DNA of 64,000 nt from Candidatus Opimibacter iunctus (GTDB taxonomy: Bacteria > Bacteroidota > Bacteroidia > Chitinophagales > Saprospiraceae): NCBI GenBank assembly GCA_016716665.1, contig JADJVH010000019.1, positions 6,005 to 70,004 on the forward strand. The letters run 5' to 3'. Below, one piece after another: positions 56,915 through 64,000 of the stretch. Numbering within the stretch: the first letter of the stretch is position 1; each line of letters opens with the position of its first letter. Position numbers and translations under genes: made by a program. Below the pieces are notes generated by a model that worked only from the letters and a program-made list of their open reading frames with translations, was not told the DNA's origin and did not search any database.

Positions 56915-57943
56915 TCAATTCTCCGCAAAGACAGGATAGTTGTCGGGAAATAGCAGGCGATCGAGCAACTCGATCGTCAGTGCGCGGTCATCAGCTCCAC
57001 TGTAGTTCCAGCCTTTTGATTTCATATCATAGATATGCAGCCAGCCGAGGCACCTCTCGATGGTGTCCAGGGAATATCGTCGTGCGGCCTCTTTGTTTCT
57101 GCTGACAAAGAAGGGGTTCTTATTGCCGATTGCCTCGCCGATGGCATTGTCGCTGGTGGGGCCGAGGGACTTGATGGTATACACGCGTGAATAGAATCCT
57201 GCGAGTAATGCAATCAACGGGATGATACTGTATCCTTTTTGTTCGGCCATGCGGGCGCCGATACGCATCGTCTTGACCACATTGCCTGATTCGAGTGCAT
57301 TCTGGAGTTCGAATACGTTGTATTCCCTGCTGAGGCCAATGAGATCGAGGATATCGGTCTTGGTGATGGCATTGCCGCCTGCATGATTGAGAGCGAGCTT
57401 GGTGAGTTCGGGATACAGGAGGGATATCTCCTCTCCGATCAGTTCAATCATCGCTTCACCGGCATCTGTATCAATCTTGAGCTTGAGATCACCTGCTGCC
57501 TTCATCAGCCATGGCAATACTTCTTTATCCTTCAGCTTGTCTGCCGCATAGACAAACCCGTTTTTCTTGATAGCATCATATGCCTTGAGGCGCTTGTCCA
57601 TCGACTTGCCTTTATAACACAGGACAAGGATACTGCCCGGAGCAGGTTTGCTGAAATACGACTCCAGCTCCTTGATATCTTCCAGTTGCTGTGCTTCGCG
57701 GAGGAATACGACCCTTCGACTGGCTAGCATGGGAAACAACTGCAACTGCTCTATCACATAGCGTGCATTGCAATCCATGCCATACAGGATCTGCTGATCA
57801 AAGGGCTTCTCATGTTCCTGCAGCAGATGGCGCTCCAGGAAGTCAGCTGCCTCATCGATGAGGTAGGACTCCTCGCCGTGTAGCAGGTACAAGGGGTACG
57901 TGAGGCCGCCTTTGATATCTCGTTTTAACTGATCGAAAGACAT
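56915..57943 (-). CDS. holA: DNA polymerase III subunit delta (HolA)
   Basis: The 342-residue product opens with LYLLHGEESYLIDEAADFLE and has ELTKLALNHAG, ISREYNVFELQNAL-type (GLSREYNVFELQNALESGN), RQKGYSIIPLIALLAGFY-type and late DRALTIELLDRLL segments. These match the delta subunit, which with delta' and tau opens the beta clamp for loading in the replisome. Essential and single copy in most bacteria. The ATG at 57943 is followed upstream by low-complexity sequence. Confidence 0.9.
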   Translation of the reverse strand: MSFDQLKRDIKGGLTYPLYLLHGEESYLIDEAADFLERHLLQEHEKPFDQQILYGMDCNARYVIEQLQLFPMLASRRVVFLREAQQLEDIKELESYFSKPAPGSILVLCYKGKSMDKRLKAYDAIKKNGFVYAADKLKDKEVLPWLMKAAGDLKLKIDTDAGEAMIELIGEEISLLYPELTKLALNHAGGNAITKTDILDLIGLSREYNVFELQNALESGNVVKTMRIGARMAEQKGYSIIPLIALLAGFYSRVYTIKSLGPTSDNAIGEAIGNKNPFFVSRNKEAARRYSLDTIERCLGWLHIYDMKSKGWNYSGADDRALTIELLDRLLFPDNYPVFAEN

Positions 57944-58315
57944 TTATTAAATGAAGAATGAAAAGTGAAGAGTGAAAAATGGTGTGTGGTGTGTGTGATG
58001 AGTGAAAAATGAAGAGTGAAGAGTGAAGAATGGTGAGTGTGGAGCGAGAGTGTGTGTGTGGTATTAGGGGCGAAATTAAGAGGTTAATTGAATATATGAT
58101 CTTCTGACCCCCGACCCCCTGAAAGGGGGAGAAATTAAATTCTAACAGCTGGCGGAGAGAACTCCATCCAGCGGCGTTTATATTTCCTGCGGAAATGTAA
58201 AAACAGGCCAATTCCGAGTCATGCAATGTTAGCCTTTTATGAAAATGGGGGGGTTTTGGGCCCACACCCCCCCCCAACCCTCTTACTTTCTCACTGTCTT
58301 ACCTTCTTACAATCA
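57944..58315. repeat. Low-complexity and palindromic spacer upstream of holA
   Basis: 57951-58070 is built of GAAAAATGAAGAGTGAAG-like sequence. A CCCCCT-GAA-AGGGGG hairpin is at 58115-58129, and one core repeat (plus orientation) at 58147-58176. A run of C (about 58269-58275) and pyrimidine-rich sequence follow. No gene is seen. Confidence 0.7.
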
Positions 58316-59818
58316 TCACGACTTCCCTTTCCCCAGGAGGGAAAGGCCCTTCTTCCACCCCAGATCAACCCAGTGATTTATATCCGGGGATATATGAAAC
58401 CACCAGATCGCACCACCATAAAGGGTCGTGAATACAGCAGACTTGTAAAACAGATTGATGACATTGGCATCTGCCTCAGGCAAGGCCCTGCTGATGAGCC
58501 ATGCGCCAAGCACAAAGGCAATCACAGGTAGGTGCCGCGAAGTGAAAGGCTGGAATCCAAACTTTAGCTTGATAAATGCCAGCTTGATCACATTGAAGAG
58601 GAACATCGAGAGGCAAGTCGCGAGTGCTGATCCTGCCAGGCCATACATTGGGATGAGGAGATAGTTTGCAAGGATATTGGTACCGGCGAGGAAGAGTGTA
58701 AGGTAAAGGGTAAAGCGGTAGTATTTTGAATACGAGATGATCTCTCCATTGACCCCGGTCATCATATCAAAGACCTGGGCGAGACCAAGGAAGAACACAA
58801 CGTAGGTGCCTTGGCGCATGACCTCGGGATTGGACATCAGATTGAATATATAGGGCAGGACTGTCCAGATCAGGAAAAACAATCCGATGCCGATGATGGT
58901 CATATTGAGTGACGACTTCTGATAGATCGTCTTCACTTCGTCAATCTTATTGTCTTCAATCTTTTGGGCAAGCATAGGCCCTGCGATATTGCCCAACATG
59001 CGCATCGGCTTGATGATGATGTCTGACAATGCCCATGAAATCGCATACACCCCCGCAGCTTCGGACTTGATCATCGTGAAGACCATCAATCCGTCGATCC
59101 GGAATGCCACCTGGCTACCTACACCCGACAAGATGCCGTACCACGCATACCATGAATATTCCTTCAACGCAGGCTTGTCCTTGATGATCAACGGCCTGGC
59201 CAGCTTCAACTCACCAAGATGCATCAGGTAATAGACCATACCAAACGCCGCAAAGGCAAATGATAAGACAATACAGATCACTACGCCTTCGACGGTAAGC
59301 CAACCCTGCAGATACGCGAGCACAATCAACGGCAGGGAAATCTTGATGCTGAGTTGCTCCAATGCTGCGGGCACCGTGATCAATCGGAAATTGGAAATAT
59401 ATCTTGACAGCAAATTGATCAGTGCCAGGAGCAAGGTCAATGGAATGATGTACACCACCATGTCGGCATACTTCAGATTGTCCTCAGTGAAGATATAGGC
59501 GACCATCCAATCCTGGAGAAACGGGAAGGCGATCAGGAAGATCAGGAATCCTGCACCGGAAATCATGAGCAGCCAGGTCAGCAATCCTCCATGGCCTGTA
59601 GCCGGATCCTGGTACCTGGGAAAGAACCTGACGGCAGAAACACTACTGCCCATCATCACTACGATGCCAATGAGGACGGATGCATCAAACAAGGACCTGA
59701 ACAAACCGAGGATCTCAAGGGCCTTGGGATAGATGACCATCGTACTGACGATGCCTATACCTACACCAATGTAACTGATGATGCTGGACTTGAGGCTTTG
59801 TCGTTGTATGATTCCCAT
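58316..59818 (-). CDS. Wzx-type polysaccharide flippase (MATE/MOP superfamily)
   Basis: A 500-residue membrane protein with about 12-14 transmembrane segments (e.g. IISYIGVGIGIVSTMVIYP, IALLLALINLLSRYI-like, LTLFLAGTNILANYLLIP). It is of the polysaccharide biosynthesis (PF01943/PF14667) type, which moves lipid-linked sugar units across the inner membrane. Its neighbour is a DegT-family sugar aminotransferase on the same strand, 86 bases upstream, so a surface polysaccharide or glycan role is likely. Confidence 0.8.
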   Translation of the reverse strand: MGIIQRQSLKSSIISYIGVGIGIVSTMVIYPKALEILGLFRSLFDASVLIGIVVMMGSSVSAVRFFPRYQDPATGHGGLLTWLLMISGAGFLIFLIAFPFLQDWMVAYIFTEDNLKYADMVVYIIPLTLLLALINLLSRYISNFRLITVPAALEQLSIKISLPLIVLAYLQGWLTVEGVVICIVLSFAFAAFGMVYYLMHLGELKLARPLIIKDKPALKEYSWYAWYGILSGVGSQVAFRIDGLMVFTMIKSEAAGVYAISWALSDIIIKPMRMLGNIAGPMLAQKIEDNKIDEVKTIYQKSSLNMTIIGIGLFFLIWTVLPYIFNLMSNPEVMRQGTYVVFFLGLAQVFDMMTGVNGEIISYSKYYRFTLYLTLFLAGTNILANYLLIPMYGLAGSALATCLSMFLFNVIKLAFIKLKFGFQPFTSRHLPVIAFVLGAWLISRALPEADANVINLFYKSAVFTTLYGGAIWWFHISPDINHWVDLGWKKGLSLLGKGKS

Positions 59819-59903
59819 AATGCTTGTTCCTGGATAATTGGGATTATTTAAATTTTCCCCACCTGAAGGAAGGGGCTATTCAATGGATTTATGATTTGGT
59901 TTT

Positions 59904-61028
59904 CTATTTAAAAAAATTGGTGATGTGATCGCAGATGTAGTCCTGAAGGTCAGGGGTCAGCTCAGGATAGATTGGCAAAGAAACTACTTCTTCGCTGGCT
60001 TTTTCGGATTCGGGGCAATGGGTATGGATATTCAATTGGTCTGTGGTGACTTTGAGCCTTGAAAGCGAGATCGGATAATGGATGCCTGTCTCAATGCCCT
60101 GTGCCTTGAGGAAGGACCTGAAATCATCACGTTTATCTTTTTCAATACGGATCACAAACAGGTGGTAGACACCAGGGCTGTCGGCATAAGCCTTCGGCAA
60201 TTGGATGCCTTCAACATCTGCCAGTAAAAGACGATACCTGTCTGCTATGGCCCTGCGCTTCCGGGTCCATTCTTCCATATGATGGAGCTTGACAGACAGA
60301 ATGGCGGCTTGTAAGGTATCCATCCTGCTGTTGCGTCCTACGATCTCATGATCATACTTGGCGATGCGGCCATGATTGACCATCTTGAATACCTTCGTAT
60401 AGAGCCATTCGCTCTTAGTCGTGATCGCACCCGCATCACCGTATGCCCCAAGGTTTTTGCCGGGATAGAAACTGAAGGTATTGATATCGCCGATGCTTCC
60501 TGCTCTTTGTCCTTTATACGTGGCTCCATGTGCCTGGGCAGCATCTTCGATGACAAACATACTGTTGTCTGAAGTATAGGCGATCAATGGATCCATATCC
60601 GCCATCTGGCCATAGAGGTGCACCGGGATGATGGCCTTGGTGGCAGGGGTCACCAGTGAAATAGCTTTGGCAGGATCAATCGTAAAACGATGTGGGTCAA
60701 TATCACACAGGACCGGAGTCGCACCAACATTACATACCGCTTCAAGTGTGGCTACAAAAGTGAAAGCGGGGATGATCACCTCATCGCCCTTGCCTATCCC
60801 CAGGGAAGCCAAAGCTAGCTCAATAGCATCCGTTCCATTCGCATTCGGAATACAATATGGCACCTGGCAATATGCTGCATATTCAGAGGCGAATTTGCGG
60901 ACCGGTTCACCGCCAATAAAATGGCCGCTTTCGATCACGCCTTGTATAGCCTGATCCATCTCAGCCTTGATAGCCTGATATTGGGCTAGGAGGTCCACGA
61001 GGGGGATATGCGGGGGGGAGGAGGTCAT
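59904..61028 (-). CDS. DegT/DnrJ/EryC1 sugar aminotransferase
   Basis: A 374-residue PLP enzyme. The Schiff-base Lys191 is in FYPGKNLGAYGDAG; other motifs are IPLVDLLAQYQAIK, NANGTDAIELALASLGIGKGDEVI, EDAAQAHGATY, NSRMDTLQAAIL and the C-terminal GIETGIHYP. This is the VioA/WecE/DegT family, which aminates nucleotide-linked keto-sugars. It probably acts in glycan synthesis with the flippase next to it. ATG at 61028. Confidence 0.85.
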   Translation of the reverse strand: MTSSPPHIPLVDLLAQYQAIKAEMDQAIQGVIESGHFIGGEPVRKFASEYAAYCQVPYCIPNANGTDAIELALASLGIGKGDEVIIPAFTFVATLEAVCNVGATPVLCDIDPHRFTIDPAKAISLVTPATKAIIPVHLYGQMADMDPLIAYTSDNSMFVIEDAAQAHGATYKGQRAGSIGDINTFSFYPGKNLGAYGDAGAITTKSEWLYTKVFKMVNHGRIAKYDHEIVGRNSRMDTLQAAILSVKLHHMEEWTRKRRAIADRYRLLLADVEGIQLPKAYADSPGVYHLFVIRIEKDKRDDFRSFLKAQGIETGIHYPISLSRLKVTTDQLNIHTHCPESEKASEEVVSLPIYPELTPDLQDYICDHITNFFK

Positions 61029-61835
61029 TTATGCTTGATTCAATGAGGTAAAGGTAAGAATACGAATATCAACAACGGTTGATAGCCCTGTTATATTCTA
61101 TTTGGGAAATGCATAATGCACTCGATAGAGAGCATACGCCGCTGGATGGAGTTTTCTCCGCCAGCTGAGTGGTTCCTTGTCAGAATTCCTTTTGGATTCA
61201 GTATGGGGATTCATAAGATTAGAATTGGCCTGTCTTTGCTTTTCCGCAGAAAGAGGCTATGGAGTTCTCTCCGCCAGCTTAGTGATACCAATTGGGGACT
61301 TAATGCTGGTATTCAGAATTGATATTCATAATTGGAATTCTCGTGGTGGCAGGAGCAAACTCCTGCCACGGCCGATGGGCCGATTCACCAGGGATATATA
61401 ACGGTATCAATTGGCATTCACAATTGGTACTCACATGGTTGGCGGAGAGAACTCCATCCAACGGCCAAGGGCCGATTCACAGGGGCCTCCTTTGGCTACT
61501 CAACACCGGGGTATTCACTCCTGCAACCGTTCGTTTCGACTCCGCTCAACGACCGGGGTATTCACTTATGGATAAAGCATAAATTATCCAGTCCTTTCGG
61601 CTACGCTCAATGACTGGATAATTTGAGAATTCATGGATGGTATTCATAATTAGTATTCTCATGGTTGGCGGAGAAAACTCCATCCAACGGCCGAGGGCCG
61701 ATTTCCTTCGGTTTCTTTTTACGATTCACTCTGGAGATTTAATTAGAATTGGCCAGTCTTTGCATTTCCGCAGGAAAAAAAGACGCCGCTGGATAGAGTT
61801 CTCTCCGCCAGCTGAGTAATACCAAATCATGATTT
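61029..61835. repeat. Repeat island of about 800 bases
   Basis: At least five core units lie here: minus orientation at 61137-61166, 61255-61281 and 61783-61814, and plus orientation at 61438-61467 and 61664-61693. The strong hairpin with arms GTGGCAGGAG/CTCCTGCCAC lies at 61345-61373. A TTTCGACTCCGCTCAACGAC element is at about 61528-61550 and a palindromic ATTATCCAGTC ... GACTGGATAAT unit at 61583-61623. The short linkers share forms such as GGTATTCATAATTGG. No gene is supported. Confidence 0.8.
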
Positions 61836-63203
61836 TTACCGCCGCGCGATGATATATTGGTAATTATACAACTGCACCGTACCTCCAAACTGCAGTGAAT
61901 CATTAGTAATGGCATCATACCAGTACAATCCAGTGATGGCCGGATCCACTGCGGACTCGACCTGGGCATTGCGGGTATTGGCCATGACGAGCACCTGCTC
62001 ACTACCTAAGGTTTTGGTAAACATCACTACATCCGTAGTTGAATAATCTGCAAGGACACCGGACCTGGCTGCATCGGACTGAGAGTAAAAGCCCATGATA
62101 TCCTTGTACGTGGATAACATATCCGCATTGTCATTCCAGTTGATCGGATCATTACTAAAGAAGGGGACTGTATTCACTCTACCCACTTCCTGACCAGTAT
62201 AGAATAATGGCACGCCTTCCATAAAGATAGTGGCCGCTGATGCAGCGAGTGCACCCTGCTTGCCATGAAACAACACCATCGGTGTATTCTCCCAGGCAGA
62301 CTGATCGTGATTGGTGGTAAAGCGAAGCAAGTGCTTACCTGCAGGTACGTTGTTATACTCAGCAAGATGCGTCGTGAACACTCCCTTTGCAGATTGACCG
62401 TTGAATGCATTCTTCAATGACCCGTAAAAATTCCATGCGTAGTTTAGATCGAACCCGGCCTGAAAATGATCAGCCCTGCTGCCCTCAGCGAGATAGATCA
62501 AATCACGATTAGGAATTGCTTCCAATGAATCAATAGCCTGCTTCCAAAAATCAAAAGGAACACCATCCGCATAGTCGCATCGGAATCCGTCGACATTGGA
62601 TTCAATCAGCCAATACTTCATCGCATCAATCATTGCCTGCCGCATCGGTGTGCTATCGAAATTGAGGTCAGCCACATCTGCCCAGTTGGTGCCAGGTGGC
62701 TGGATGATATTGCCCGCACCATCCTGGGTATACCATGTGCGATGACTCATCCATGGATTGTCCCATGAGGTATGATTAGCCACCCAATCCATAATGACCG
62801 CCATGCCTCTTGCATGTGCCTGATCCGTCAGGGCGCGCAAATCATCTCGGGTACCGTACTCTGCACCGATCAGTTTATAATCCTTTACACTGTATGGTGA
62901 ATTGACAGATTTGATAGCACCTATCGGATGTATGGGCATCAGCCAGACGACATTGACACCAAGTGCCTTGATTTCATCTAACCTGCTGATGACGCCCTGC
63001 AAATCTCCACCGGCACTAAACGCACGCAGATTGACTTCATACATCACCATATCGTCCAATGTGGGTATCCCACCGAAAGGGGTGCCATACTGAACGTATG
63101 GCTTAGGACCGGGATCAAACGGTGGTAATACGGGATCTTTCTCACATGCGATGATGAAAAGAAAAAGGAAGAGAATGTATGGTATAAGTTTTCCGGAATT
63201 CAT
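61836..63203 (-). CDS. GH13 alpha-amylase-family surface lipoprotein
   Basis: A 455-residue protein with a type II signal (ILFLFLFIIAC) followed by EKD, fitting surface export. All GH13 regions are present: DWVANH (I), GFRCDYAD (II, nucleophile Asp210), LAEGSRAD (III, acid Glu240) and TTNHDQ (IV). An early MYEVNLRAFSAGGDLQGVISRLDEIK-type segment and a C-terminal beta domain fit the family. It should act on alpha-glucans (starch, glycogen) at the cell surface, like SusG, though no SusC/D genes are in the window. Confidence 0.85.
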   Translation of the reverse strand: MNSGKLIPYILFLFLFIIACEKDPVLPPFDPGPKPYVQYGTPFGGIPTLDDMVMYEVNLRAFSAGGDLQGVISRLDEIKALGVNVVWLMPIHPIGAIKSVNSPYSVKDYKLIGAEYGTRDDLRALTDQAHARGMAVIMDWVANHTSWDNPWMSHRTWYTQDGAGNIIQPPGTNWADVADLNFDSTPMRQAMIDAMKYWLIESNVDGFRCDYADGVPFDFWKQAIDSLEAIPNRDLIYLAEGSRADHFQAGFDLNYAWNFYGSLKNAFNGQSAKGVFTTHLAEYNNVPAGKHLLRFTTNHDQSAWENTPMVLFHGKQGALAASAATIFMEGVPLFYTGQEVGRVNTVPFFSNDPINWNDNADMLSTYKDIMGFYSQSDAARSGVLADYSTTDVVMFTKTLGSEQVLVMANTRNAQVESAVDPAITGLYWYDAITNDSLQFGGTVQLYNYQYIIARR

Positions 63204-63437
63204 AACATGAGATAAATTAAGTATCCCCTAATGGGATTCCAATAGAATAAAGATAACTGGTATTCACATGGTTGGCGGAGAAAACAATTCGACTACGCTC
63301 ATCGCACCACTCCATCCAACGGCGGGGCCGATTTACTCTGGGTATTTTGGCAGGGTTCTCTCCGCCAGCTGAGTGATACCTATTGTGGATTTAAAGTTGG
63401 TATTAACAACGCGCAATCTATTGGCATTGTGATTCCT
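63204..63437. repeat. Repeat spacer with a core unit split by another repeat
   Basis: At 63271-63320 a core unit reads GGTTGGCGGAGAAAAC, then 23 bases (AATTCGACTACGCTCATCGC plus ACC), then ACTCCATCCAACGGC. The inserted bases belong to the TTCGACTNCGCTCA family. A decayed core unit follows at about 63350-63374. Confidence 0.8.
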
Positions 63438-64000
63438 TTAGGAATTAACCTTGATCAGTGCCTCAGGATGTTCCAGCAAGAAGGCATGGATCTGCCTGAT
63501 CATCGGGTTGTCTGAAGTGGAGATAATGCTGACATCATATTGAAGGTAGGCTTCCATTTCATCCAGCCAGGTCGCTTCATAAGATTTGCGTTCTGCACCT
63601 ATCCTGTTGAATCCAAGGATACGCGCCGGCGAACCAGCTACTGTGCTGTACGGCAGAATATCACGGGTCACTGGTGTCTGCATGCCAATCATGGCGTATG
63701 CTCCCAACCTACAACGCTGATGCACCGTAGCGCCCATGCCTACCGTCACTCCTTCTTCAAGTACTACCCGGCCGCCAAGTGAAGCACCTGCACTCAATAC
63801 ACTCCCCTGCCCGATCACCACATCATGCGCTACATAACTCTTGTTCATCAGGTAGGCTTTGTCATGAATTTCAGTGGATGCAGTATGCACAGGTGAGTGA
63901 ATCGTCACATATTCACGAATGGTCACGTGATCGCCGATGATGACACTTCCACCTTCAACAAGCCGGTCACCTTTAGCGCCCATTTCTCCGGGGCCTCCAA
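63438..64000 (-). CDS. lpxA: LpxA-like acyl-ACP:UDP-GlcNAc acyltransferase, 5' end outside window
   Basis: The frame continues past the window edge (GGPGEMGAKGDRL before the internal ATG at 63983), so the gene is partial. Hexapeptide repeats form a left-handed beta-helix: VIIGDHVTIREYVTIHSPV, NKSYVAHDVVIGQGSVLSAGASLGG and RILGFNRIGAERKS match LpxA, with the catalytic His in YVAHDVVIG. It would add the first acyl chain in lipid A synthesis. The sequence is somewhat divergent; a related sugar acyltransferase is possible. Confidence 0.7.
   Translation of the reverse strand, partial: GGPGEMGAKGDRLVEGGSVIIGDHVTIREYVTIHSPVHTASTEIHDKAYLMNKSYVAHDVVIGQGSVLSAGASLGGRVVLEEGVTVGMGATVHQRCRLGAYAMIGMQTPVTRDILPYSTVAGSPARILGFNRIGAERKSYEATWLDEMEAYLQYDVSIISTSDNPMIRQIHAFLLEHPEALIKVNS

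Noticed and set aside
61116..61819. Several plus-strand frames of 60-93 codons
   Set aside because: They translate the dispersed repeats (same WMEFSPPA-type peptide in each), so they are not genes.

Overview
The window comes from a Bacteroidota genome, most likely the Saprospiraceae or a close relative. This is inferred from gene content; no marker gene was compared. Signs are the many secreted proteins with type IX secretion (T9SS) C-terminal sorting domains of types A and B, lipoproteins with acidic residues after the lipid cysteine, a gldA-like ABC ATPase start beside a DUF4340 gene, and several exact Bacteroidota -7 boxes (TAnnTTTG). No rRNA, tRNA, CRISPR array, prophage or classical insertion sequence was seen.

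Layout. 1-8.5 kb: a lipoprotein start, an acetyltransferase, a TSP3-repeat surface protein, a subtilisin-like protease, a D15-type outer membrane protein and a secreted hydrolase. 8.6-25.8 kb: secreted proteins, including a 1567-residue type B cargo protein, two divergent CotH/lamin-tail proteins, a DUF4397 lipoprotein and a C25-like cargo protein. 26-31 kb: a BNR lipoprotein and an apparent operon of TPR-adenylate cyclase, PaiB-like flavoprotein and PhyH-like dioxygenase. 31-39.3 kb: a two-component system (propeller histidine kinase and LuxR-type regulator) enclosing two surface-protein genes, with a shared palindrome upstream of the regulator and of the first surface gene. 39.3-47.7 kb: thioredoxin-like proteins, a NamZ-like muramidase, a DnaQ/GIY-YIG nuclease, an aquaporin, RibD, a DUF559 nuclease bracketed by inverted repeats, and an LEA-like protein. 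47.8-57.9 kb: a PolX-like protein whose polymerase site looks destroyed, a damaged gldA/DUF4340 locus, an unrecognised 794-residue protein, a GH17 cargo protein, an HsdR_N-domain protein and holA. 58.3-64 kb: a Wzx-like flippase, a DegT aminotransferase, a GH13 lipoprotein and the 3' part of an lpxA-like gene.

Two themes cross the region. First, intergenic spaces are filled with several families of dispersed short palindromic repeats, arranged in inverted pairs, in direct copies and nested in one another; one copy is cleanly interrupted by another family. Second, at least five genes carry single frame breaks where both halves are clearly homologous to one product (protease, hydrolase, both CotH genes, PhyH-like gene), and one locus shows missing coding sequence joined by long G/C runs. 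These may be assembly or sequencing errors and need read-level checks before being treated as pseudogenes.
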